From positions 4,933 through 68,932 of the forward strand of contig VXAA01004204.1 in the NCBI GenBank assembly GCA_013399115.1: a DNA stretch of 64,000 nt. Direction: 5' to 3'. Below are positions 53,519 to 64,000 of this stretch, piece by piece. Both the position numbers and the translations under genes were made by a program. The notes beneath the pieces were generated by a model, which saw nothing but the letters and a program-made list of their open reading frames with translations, made no database searches and was not told the DNA's origin. Every line of letters begins with the position of its first letter. Within the stretch, counting starts at the first letter, position 1. The DNA is from Anseranas semipalmata (taxonomy: Eukaryota; Chordata; Aves; Anseriformes; Anseranatidae).

Positions 53519-55453
53519 ATACAGCAGCTGGTTCTTGCTAGAAACAAGACTTTTCTGCATATATCCCTAATTTTGCTGAAACCTCTGAAACTTTACACTG
53601 AACCTCAATTTATGCTTCTAATCACACTACCTGATCAAGATTTTCTGTGTATCAAATGCTTTTCTGTAAAACATAGGTTGTTTAACTCTGTCTTTGGCAC
53701 ACGCTGTAACAATAATGTGCGAGACAGTTCAGACACTACAGATGGAAATACCAAGGAGTGAATGAGCTGCCCCATATGGCTGCTGTTACGGTTTTAAGAT
53801 AATAGGGATGGAAGAGCTCCTACTGCACCTGTATCCAGGCTTTGCTTGAAATGGGCTTTGGTGAAAAAGTACATATTTTAGTCTCAACAACATTTGATAG
53901 TAGATATCAGTAATATTGAGGCATTAGAAATATCCATGTGTTGAAATATTAGAAAGAACTAAAAATGAGTGAGTCTAGTTCCAGAAACACTGCAGTGTGA
54001 TGCTCTGATTGATTTACTTATTTGTGCTGGGAAGTCAGATACCTGTATTGTCTTTACAATGTGCCATTTTCTCTTGAGAGCAAACAGCTGCTTTTATCTT
54101 GAAAACTAAATTTAAAATTCCCAATTCTTTCTCAGACTTGCTACAGGAATTTGTGCTTGTCTTATATGTATTTTATTTATTTCATTTACATGATTTATAA
54201 AAGAGGATCCTAAGGTTTTTAAGGCTGTTCACCTTACAGCACACAGCAAAATTATCTTATGGAGAATTACACACTTTGTAAAATAATTTTATTAAGCGTT
54301 TTCTTTAATAGCAGATAGGAAAACAAGGATGATTCTAAGACCTATTTATGTAACAGGTCAAATCAGAGAGGCTTCTCTTTGTGTTAAAATAGATGCATGG
54401 ATAAATTTTGAAAGCAAACTTAGAAAAATAGCTATTATAAAAAACAGTATTTTGTTACGTTACATGATTAGGATAGAGTTAGGGATGAAGCAAAAAGTAT
54501 TTCTCAGTGAATTAACATTTATTTTATATAAAACTAAATATGATTATTTGATATCTTGAACCTTATTTTTCTTGACACGTTATCTGCCTGCAGCTTTGTT
54601 ATCAAATAAAAAAGTGGCCTCAGGAAGATAAAAAAGAAGATCACAGATACAGCATTATCATCACAGACTAAGTTGATTTTCACAGGTGTTCCAGGTCAGA
54701 GCAGGCAGGTTACTGAGAACTAATTTCTGAAGTGCCCTTTGCCATGGAGTTGTAAAAAGCTTTCTGATGTTCACAAGGCTTAGTTGTGTGGATTGCAGCT
54801 ATGTACACAGATATGCAAGAACAGGAACTACTCAGCTGTGTGCTAAAGTCAGTTGTAAACCAGTGACCTGTCATAAATCTTTTAACAAAATTAATTAATT
54901 TTAAGCCCTTTGACATAGGAAGCTCAGACTATTCCACTGATCATGATACGCCTAGACAAATTCCTGACTTTGAAAGGGGGAAAGATAGTTGATCTATTTT
55001 TATGTTCAATTAAATTCACATCGTGTAAAGCCTGTAGTGAATTTAAAAGCAATGCAAAGCTTGTATTGTGATTTCCAGCTTGATTCATGTATCTTTCAGG
55101 ATTTGGGTTTTTCCACAGAACTGAAGATCATGATCCTGCCCAGCTGTATGCATGTATCTTGTCCATGGAGTATTCAATTGAAATATATTCTGTGTGAAAT
55201 TCTGTATTTATTAGTCAATGGAAAGGAAGCTTCAGGCTCCGTATGAGAGAAAACAAGTTATGTTCTTTTTTTAGAGTCATCCTATTAACCCCTGACAAGG
55301 CAACACCAACATTTCAAGATGTCTTGACTTAAGAAGTTCCTGTCTCTTGAGTTGTACTAGACAGCTGTTGTGTCTGGGTTACCAGAGTGAGAGTGAGCTG
55401 CTAAAATAGATTTCAACAACAATATTTATACAATTTATTCTTATTCTTATTCT

Positions 55454-55484
55454 NNNNNNNNNNNNNNNNNNNNNNNNNNNNNNN
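55454..55484. other. Assembly gap (31 N)
   Basis: Thirty-one unresolved bases preceded by a TTATTC repeat and followed by a T run, so the gap lies in a simple repeat. Confidence 0.99.
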
Positions 55485-56974
55485 TTTTTTCCTGGGAAAA
55501 GTGGGTGGCTTTTTTTTTTTGGCTCTGAAATGTCACTTGGTTAGAACAGAAATAGATGTACTACAAAACTGCTTCCTGACATAGGAATAATCAGGAGTGT
55601 AACATGCTGCAGATACCCAGCAATACTTAGATGAATGTACACTATAAAAGATGTAAGTTTGTTGTACAGAGTTGCAAAAACTCTTATATCATTCATGTTA
55701 CAAATGACTTCACTAATGCTAATGAATAATCAGAACACAAAAAGAGCTATGGCAGTGAAGAGCAAAGGTTCATTGAGCTGGTATCTTGTCTCAAGCAGTG
55801 GCTGGATGTAATGCCTGGCAAGAGTGAGACCTTATGTTCAGCTTTGAGGTAGGTAGATGTTTGCATGACGTGAAGAAGTACATGGCATGCCACATGACAG
55901 CTTCACTTGGCCGGATCTATTGAAGTGGTTTGAGCTGAGACACTGAAGTACATGTCTAGAGAGCATGGAGGTAAAAAGGTTACCACCTGGTAAGCTGAGA
56001 TACAACCATGGAGAGAGGAAAGAGGAAAATCTGAAACGTATTCGATATATGACACATTGAGTAGATTCCCCTATAATTAGCATTGTATTATGACAGATAT
56101 GTTGGTGCAACTTTTGGATAAAACTTACATACTGCTGATTGTTTAAAGCACTTCCATATACTTGTCACAGATTTCCTCCAGCTCAGATTAAACAAGGTTT
56201 CATAAAAAGTCTTTGAAAATATAAACAAATATGTATCTGAATAGACTGAGATAATGTACAGACAGAGGGACTTAACCAACGTGTGTTACAGATACCCACA
56301 GATCACATAGTCAGGTCAGACTGAGTAGCCTGACTGATTGATGGTGAAATGAAATGCAAATACCCACAGTTCACTGGCCAGGTGTTGCTCTGCTATATAA
56401 ACAGGAAAGAAATCCTCATACCCTTATGGCAATCATCATCCAGCCAGAAATCAGAGAAAAAAAAATTCATTCTGCAAAGGAGTGAGGACATAGTCGCAAA
56501 CCACTATTTGAGCATCTCTAGACGATTTTCCTATGCTGCCATGGGAGGATGTTTGTAATAACTTTACTTATGTTTCCCAGTGTTCCTAGAAAGGACTTTC
56601 CGCCAGGCTGGGGCTTACTGACAAGTATATTTAGATTGTTCTTTTCATCTGTCAGTTCATCAGGAAGGTGAAGTCCTTCATCATTCTTTTCTGAAACTCC
56701 TCAATGAGCCTTGATGTCTTTTTGTATTTCCAAAAGAGGATAAATAGATTGCACAAGTAAAAGTCAGCCAAAATGTTTAGTTCTTCCACATGAAAATTCT
56801 GTTCATATACAAATGAATGAGAAAAAAATCAATTGTGATTCCATTATTTATTGGCTAGAGTCATTTATAGTTTGTTGAGTTCTTCACAAATTAAAAAAAA
56901 ATAAATTCCAAATTTAAGTTAAAGTTAATAGGAATTGACTATCCAAAATTGCAGGAAGGCACTGCCAATCTCAG

Positions 56975-57006
56975 ATTATTTATTTATTTATTTATTTTTA
57001 TTTTTT
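56975..57006. repeat. (TTTA)n microsatellite
   Basis: About six TTTA units followed by a T-rich run. Confidence 0.9.
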
Positions 57007-58869
57007 ACTTCTTTTAACTTACATTTACTTTACATGAACTCAAGACATAATCCAAAGTTGATTGCAATCATTGAACAAATGATGTATTGGGTCAGAGCTT
57101 GTATATGCAAGGTAGGATAGCAATGGGACAAAACAGGGACTGATAATAAGATTAGCCAATATATGTTAACTGCTGTGAATTTCATCTGCTACCACACTAT
57201 TCAGTTCCTCTGGACTAGCTCTGTAGATACTAAACAAATAACTTAGACTTATCAGTTATCTCAAATTTGTTCTGGCTACTATGTGTTTAGCTCTGCCAGT
57301 AGGGATTTGTGCATTCCCAACTGATTTCTTTCGTAAGGAAAAGGAAGCTGATTTATAAGTGAGATATAGTGTGCACAGGGTCACAGTAGCTCATGTCGAC
57401 TAACAGATGAGAACTGCAGAGGAAAAGTACTTGAAACCCATGGCTGGACAATACCAAACCAAGTGTTCTTTTAATAGTGAAAGAAGTGAAGCTGATTTCT
57501 CTTTAATCACTTTTCAGTTATGATTGAAGAGCCTCAACTGAGTTGGACCAAGCTAATTTGGGCTATATGCAAATTTTGGAAATTCAATTACTTGCTTCAT
57601 ATGCTGCCAACAGCAGTCAGACATGGCTGGTGAATGCAAGATGGTCCACATTTGTTCTGCCGTTGCATTTGAGATGTTCTTAACTCCTGAGTGGAATGGA
57701 AATGGCAGTGTGTTAGAGGGGCATGGAAAGCAGTGCCAAACCACAACCACCATCACTCTGCTTGCAGAGAAATGCCCAGTAATTTACCTCAAAGGGGACT
57801 GATAGACTGTCTTGTCTGATTCCTGTCTATCATTGAGTAATCATGGGGGAGCACATTTGACTCTGGTATAACACAAACATTTAGCCTTAAGCCTTGGATT
57901 CTGTACAAGAATAAGCCACTTTTGGTTAAGCACAAACCTGTAAGGAGATTCAGTTATGTATCCCATGTCCTTTAGATTGCACTTGCGTGCCTGGTTGGGA
58001 CAGACAGAACAAGAAGAGCACAGGGGAAGCTGTGCCCTCTAGTGAGGCTGAGTAATAGGCACAGGAAAAAGATGACACCAGAGATTTGTATAGAAAGGCA
58101 GTCTCCAAAAGGGGACCCACAGCTCCATCTCCCTGGGCAGTGACCCTGACTGAATGATGGAGTTAGCTAGCCACTTTTTCATTCTCTAATTCCTGATTCT
58201 TCCATTCCTGATTTCTTGGTGGTCCAGCTTCACTAGGAGAAGTAGCAAAGAGCTCTCCCGCTGTCTTCCCATAAAGCACTTCTGTACGAATTAGGAGCTA
58301 TGGCATCAGCTCTGCCCTTCTTCTCTCCCTGCCAAATGAAGAAGGGTCGTAACAAGTTCTTTGGTGGATGCTGCATTTGTTCTTCATATGAATGTCAGCA
58401 TCACATCTCCAATTGCATTTGTGTCTTGAGCTGAACCTAGCACAGCTGGAAATTGGGCAGAAAGTAGGTGTTTTACTATCAACAAACAAATTAAGATGGG
58501 AAGTGAATACAAGGCTCTTTTGCTGACTCTCTTGAAATAGTATCAGCAGACAGATTTGGCAACTCAGTCCATCTGCTGTTTGCTTTTCAGTATCTACAGA
58601 TGAGGAGAAATATCTCTGTTGTTCCCTGTAGGGAAGATGCCAGTAGTAACTCTAGGTGACAGCTGGAGGCAGAGTGATACTATGCAGAGCAAAGTCTCTT
58701 CAGTCACTGTCTGAAGTAGATCTTCAGGAATTCTACACTGAACAAACAGAAATGGGAATTTTTGAGAACAAAATATAATCCATCTATCTGTCCATCCTTA
58801 AATTAAAACCATATTGGGCATGTCAACAAATGAATTTATTGTCATTAAGAGCAATGTGGATTAAGAGAC

Positions 58870-58907
58870 AAAAAAAAAAAATAAAAAATAAAAAATAAAA
58901 AAAAAAT
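58870..58907. repeat. (AAAAAAT)n A-rich repeat
   Basis: An A run followed by three AAAAAAT-like units and a second A run. It could be the A tail of an old insertion, but no element body was recognised beside it. Confidence 0.9.
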
Positions 58908-61900
58908 CCCGTGTCTTTATCCTGATTATTCTGTGGCTATCTGATTTTTTCCAGGATGGCACCACGATGGCAGACAATTGAGGTAGCACACTCCTTATGA
59001 ATGCTTACATTATTTTTGTGTCCTCCAAAGTTATTGTCCAAAAGAAATCTGCAACTTTCTGTGTCTTTCAGATCTGTGATACATAAACTACCTCTGTATT
59101 GTTTACTGTTAAGATTGTTAATTTCTAATTCTCTGGTGTCTCTGCTGTTCTTCAGTTAGTACCCTTTGATTATGCAATGCATTTTTCCTGTCAGAAAATA
59201 AACACCATTATTCTTGGGAAGGTGAACTGAAAATAAAAACAAGGCTTCCAGGTATTAATATTAATTCTGGCAACACTTAGCCGCATGTCCATATTTACAG
59301 CTTTTTTTAGCTACCTCACTCTGCAGGCATACCGTGCAGATGAAGAGTTGTTCATCCAGTTGCGGAAGCCTCAGCACAGAAGCCCATAAAAGAGCACTTT
59401 AATCTTTGCTATCCTCTACTCTCTTAATTTTATTTTGACAGCGATAGTGAGAGCTTCCTCTTCATTTCAAGAAGGAAGCATCTAGCTCTTTTTCTTCAAA
59501 GCTCTGGCAATAGCTTATCCATGTGTACCTTCGACTATCCTGATTCAAACCAATTTGAACTCAGGGAGGCTTTGGGCAGTGGTCTCTGCCATGCCAATTA
59601 CTGTTACGTTCTTCATAAAGCCTGTTGTGGATTTCCAGATGATTATTTGTAGGTAACTAGTGACTTCATCCTATGCTAGTTTTACCACATTTTCTTTTTT
59701 TTCAAGACACAGCACTGGGTAAATATTTCAGAGTATCTGCTAACACAGGAACATCGTTTGAAGACTCACAGAACAGTTTTTGTCTCTTAAGGCAAGGGAT
59801 ATTTTGTAGCTGATCACTAGATTAAAGAACAGCAGCTCAAATTACATCTAGGGAGGGATGTACACCCAGATAAGCCTTGCCTGCCAGATGACACATCCCA
59901 GTCTGGATTTAGGACTTAGTCTCTGCGGTTCCACTCCTAAGCTTTCACACTGAACTCTGCCATGCTGCCCTGGCTTTTAACATCTAACGCTCTGCATCAG
60001 CCCTAATTAAAGGCCGTCTGTCAGTCAGTCAAGTGTATAAGATCTAAACCTTCTTGCTACAAAAGAACCTAGATTTTTATTTGATCTTTGTTAGTATGAG
60101 CATGTATCACCACTTGATTTGCAGTCAGAGATTTTAACTTTACTTTTTGGAGTATAAACATGCAACCTTTTGTGTGCCAAAGATGATGTCATGTTTTATT
60201 TTAATGTAAATAGCTTTCATAAAATTGCAGAAATAAAGATGCTCACTAGATAGTTCTTCCTTCTGAAATTTTCACTGCCTTTTGTCCAAGACAACTAGGA
60301 GTCAAGCCCCGATGCATGTTGTTGCACTTGCATTAAAAGAGTTACATCTGGAACCAGAGCACATACATAGAGAACATATGAAGAATGCTGTTACCAGATT
60401 TGGAACACCAAATACTCAGCACTGTACCATGCAGGTTCATGTTTTAGAGCAAGCAATTTGATTCAGTAAGGCTTTTACCTGTGTAACTAAACATGCATTT
60501 ATTCAGAAAATGTCTTTAATACATGCTTAAATTTCACCAAGCAATAGGTTTGATTTCTCCTTTCTTAAATTAGTGGCTAATTGCTGCGTGAACCTTAGGT
60601 AAACAGTAAATAATAAAGTCTTTTTGACTGTTTTGTTGTTATAATCAAATTGCAGATCACTCTAACAAGTGGTACCTCCTTTCAATGAGAACCATGCAGC
60701 TGATGTGAAACATTCGAAAGAGTCAGAAGGACAGAAATGCAATATAAAGGTATAGCAGATATACAGTTTTGTGTATAGAGAAGTGTGTACCAGCCCCATG
60801 TGGCATCGCTGTCTTTGAGATGATACAAGAAGGGATCAGAATTGAGCAGTTTCAGACAAAATGCACTTGGGAGAACTGTAGAATCTTCAATTTTCTTTGA
60901 AAAAATGTGTTGAACAGGACAAAGTACAAATGTGTTATGAAGGACAACTTCTTTAAAGATACTTTCCCTTCCGACATCTGCAACAGTCCCTGTACCGTGG
61001 CAAAAAAGACATGGGCTCAGAAGCCATTCACCAACCAAAGCCATACACCTAATTTCTCAACATCCAGCTTAGCCATGAAGAAAGGTGCCCAACTGCAGCA
61101 GAGCCACCAACTGATGCTACATCATCCTACCAGCCCTGTGGTGGGAGATAATAAAGTAAGACAAGAAAAAAAAAAAAAAAGCAAGGGCCTAAAACTAAGA
61201 CAGACAAAGAAAGAAAAGTATAAAGAATGAATAGAGAAACAGGTCAAAAGTGGTATTTCATCAAAGGATGGTAGAAGCTATCTGTATTCACTGTTCTGTC
61301 ACAAGGGAACTCCAGGTCTAGTTTGTAAGTGTAAGGGCATTTTCACCAAACACTCTTTTCAGAAGAAAAACAATTGGGAATATAAGCCAGAGACATTTAA
61401 GAGAACAAGAAGAACATTTGACTGTTGTTAGAGAAGTATTTTCTTTTTTTTTTCCTTTATTTTATTCTTAAATAAAATAAAAGCCAAGCTTCTTCATGCA
61501 CTGATCTACCTATACCGATCTGACTCATTATCATTGTTTTCCTTTTTTTTTTTGTCAGCATATTGAATAATAAAAGCAAACACCATCCACCTTAATGTAA
61601 ATATATTTTAAGTCCTACAGTGTGACACATTATTGTAATATAGCCGTTGAATTAATGATTTCAATTTATAAATGAATAAGTGATTTAGAGCTGTGCATAT
61701 ACACAATCTATGTGAGTTGCTATTAAGCCTTTGGAAGTAGTGTATATTTATTAGCACCTGTGTAGTAATGTACATTATACTTGATTTGGCTTCTAAAATG
61801 CTGAACAAAGAATCTTGGGAATTCAGAATTTTTAACACCTTATTGTACAGTTTATAATTCCATGTGTTAGAAAATGATTAGTCAATTTGCTTGAAAGGGT

Positions 61901-63235
61901 CCTAGCTGATTGAAATAATATACAGCCTCTAATAGTAGGATTTTGTATATACAATATAAAGCATTCAGGATTGGAGATCTTCATTACAAAGACAATGTTC
62001 ATTTCGCTGTTTAATAAAACTATGCTTAGCTGAAGGAATGTAATGGCTTAAGGTTATTCAGCAGACCCAAGATAATTATTCCCATCTGTTAGAGAAATAT
62101 GGGGATTACTGGAAAATTAATTTGGAAGAAGAAAGGCCCTATTATATAATTAAAGTATTGTCTTTATTAAACAGTTATTGAATTCTAGTAAAATTTGTCT
62201 GCTGCTTAAGAAATGAGTTTCCAACTAGGAAAAATATCCTGCAGAAATTACCTTCATCTGTATTTAGCAAATGAGGACAACGTAATGATTTGAAACTGTC
62301 TTCCAAACACAGTTTGCAAAGAACATGTATTAGGTCCATACCTCATGAACAGAACAAATAGGTTTTTATCTTGTTTGCTGTCTGCATGAAGTCTGAGTGC
62401 TGCGCTAATCAACATTGGTCTCAGTTCCTCCACCCACAACATACTTCTGTGTCTATGACGCTCTCTGGGACTACTGCATTCCTCCTGCCTTCTCTTGCAG
62501 CTCACCATTTCCTCTCCCCATTTTACAGCCTGTTAAAGGTAATGATAAGGACTTTGTCATGTGTCCCTCTTACAGGACTTGGTATTCAGATACCCTTCCA
62601 TCAAACTTGCATGCCTTTCTGGATGTAGGAAAATACTATTATATCTGTTTTATGAGTCTTGAAGAATCAGCAGGACATAGCCAAAAGAATGGTTTATGAA
62701 CTGTATTGCATAGCATTCTAATACCTCCAAGTCAGGTGCCTGGCTATAAAAGAAATATGCAAAGCTGAGTTAGAGCATATTGAATGATGAGAGCTGGCTA
62801 TCCAGGATCTGATTTGCAACAATCTAATGGGCTGTATGAACACCTAATTCAAGAAACAGGGCACCAAAGACAGATGTGTAGTTGTAGTTGCACAGCAGAG
62901 TGCAACTCCAGCTTACAACTCAAATGGCCAAGGTGCACTAGGGATGAAATCCTTTCTGTCTTAAATATTCAAGTCACATAGTTTTCTCTCCAAATCTGGG
63001 TGACATTGGTGACGTTGCCATCTCTGACACAATGACCTACTTGGGAGCACATGCTCTGAAGATGCTTCAGGTCTACCCAGACAAGAGGAGGTTTGAAGTT
63101 AGAAGTCTCAAATGTGCAAACTGGTCTTTAAACATCAGCCAGAGGCAGCATCCCATCTTTTACTGATGCTAGACCACTGTTCAGCCAAGGTCAAAGGAAG
63201 AAGAGAAATTATGACCCTGGAATATACAATATGCA

Positions 63236-63404
63236 TCTTGAACAGGTTACCCAGAGAGGTCTGTAGAATTTCCATCCTTGGAGGCTTTCAGGACTTGGCT
63301 GTAACAAGGCCAGAGTTAGCCTGATGTTATGTGAAAATCCCATTTCAAGCAGATGTTGGAATAGAAGATCTCCAAAAGTCCCTTCAAAACACTTCTATGA
63401 TACT
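63236..63404 (+). mobile_element. CR1 3' end fragment, sense strand
   Basis: Carries the final CR1 block on the plus strand: TTGAACAGGTTACCCAGAGA, then TTTCCATCCTTGGAGGCTTT, TAGAAGATCTCCAAAAGTCC and CTTCTATGATAC. Divergence is moderate and only one terminal octamer remains. Confidence 0.88.
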
Positions 63405-64000
63405 AGAGCCAAGGCTGAAGCAGCCTTAGGAGTATTCCACAGTTGCTTAGGCGTATTGCATAGTTACTAAATTATTCCCAAATACAGACCATTCAAACCA
63501 AACATATCCATAAATGGTAAAGAAGTTAATATAACCAAGGTAAACTTTAAAACACAGCAACTGAAGAAGTCTGAGCAACATCCCCAGTGGGCAATGGAAT
63601 TGTCTTAAAGCACTGAGACTTTTGAGTCATTAAGCCCTAGGAGCCTGGCATGCTGCATTTAAGGTTCTCCAATTTTCCTTCTTTCATGGTGGAAAGAAGT
63701 CCTTTTAACCCCAAAGGACAATATGCTTTTCTCTGTCCCAGACTCCCATAAGCATGATACATACTTTGAAAACATGCCCATTTCTTCTGGTGTGCTGTTT
63801 CTTCTTTTTAAAGGGAATATGATTCTTGGGTATATTTCCATTAGATTATGAATTGTTCGGCATTGGTCTTCATTTGTACAAGTAGGCCTGAATCATAAAG
63901 CTCTGATAGAGATATACATTTCTGTAAAGTCTAAAGCAACTGAAGTCTGTAAGCCAATCTGGGCTTATTGCAGTTTCCTTAAGGAGAGGTTAGAGCTTTG
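63405..64000. other. Intergenic tail of window, nothing recognised
   Basis: About 600 bases without a repeat or exon that I can identify. Confidence 0.6.

Larger units (their letters stand above)
53196..63235. other. Intergenic sequence, no gene recognised
   Basis: About 10 kb, AT-rich. It contains microsatellites at 53492, 56975 and 58870, an A run at 61168-61182 and a 31-base N gap at 55454-55484. The longest open frames (60682-61044 minus, 60907-61230 plus, 62254-62508 minus, 62371-62699 plus) overlap each other on opposite strands or in other frames and resemble no known protein. Confidence 0.6.

Noticed and set aside
60682..61230. Frames of 120 codons (minus) and 107 codons (plus)
   Set aside because: They overlap on opposite strands, resemble nothing known, and the plus frame ends in an A-run lysine stretch.
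62254..62699. Frames of 84-94 codons at the right end, considered as exons of a neighbouring gene such as SCIN
   Set aside because: There is no gelsolin-type or other recognisable motif, and overlapping frames on both strands point to chance.

Overview
The window is nuclear DNA from a bird, probably a galliform or relative. It is AT-rich, with split genes using GT-AG introns, and it carries several CR1 LINE fragments. One of these ends in the ATTCTATG-type octamer typical of avian CR1 and closely resembles copies familiar from chicken. No prokaryotic, plasmid, phage or CRISPR feature is present, and most short open frames are chance.

The left third (88-21033, minus strand) holds one real gene that I recognise as VWDE (von Willebrand factor D and EGF domain-containing protein), a large secreted or extracellular multidomain protein. 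I placed twelve consecutive coding exons by eye. All have GT donors and AG acceptors, the intron phases match at every junction, and together they give 987 codons without a stop. In transcript order (right to left) they encode a D8C cysteine-rich module, an Ig/FN3-like segment, a VWD domain with a GLCG motif, a long Ser-rich linker with a dibasic R-E-K-R site, a C8-like four-cysteine helical segment, one EGF module, and the start of an IPT/TIG-like segment. The gene runs off the left edge, so the further EGF repeats and the C terminus are missing. The exon carrying the start codon and signal peptide was not identified.

A GC-rich, CpG-dense block at about 26290-26520 is the best candidate for the VWDE promoter. 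It has GC boxes, a GGGGCC-type hexamer run on the minus strand, an unresolved N, and a good minus-strand splice donor at 26425/26424. From there to the right edge (about 37 kb) I find no convincing gene. That stretch holds CR1 fragments of different ages (about 35.1-36.1, 43.4, 46.8, 52.7-53.2 and 63.2 kb), simple repeats, and two short assembly gaps (27982-27993 and 55454-55484). It looks like the intergenic region upstream of VWDE.

I did not find a previously undescribed system. The points most worth a second look are the unresolved 5' end of VWDE with its G-rich hexamer, the possible convertase site and unusual spacing between the VWD and C8-like parts, the IPT/TIG-like fold after the first EGF, and a fossil palindromic element inside an intron.
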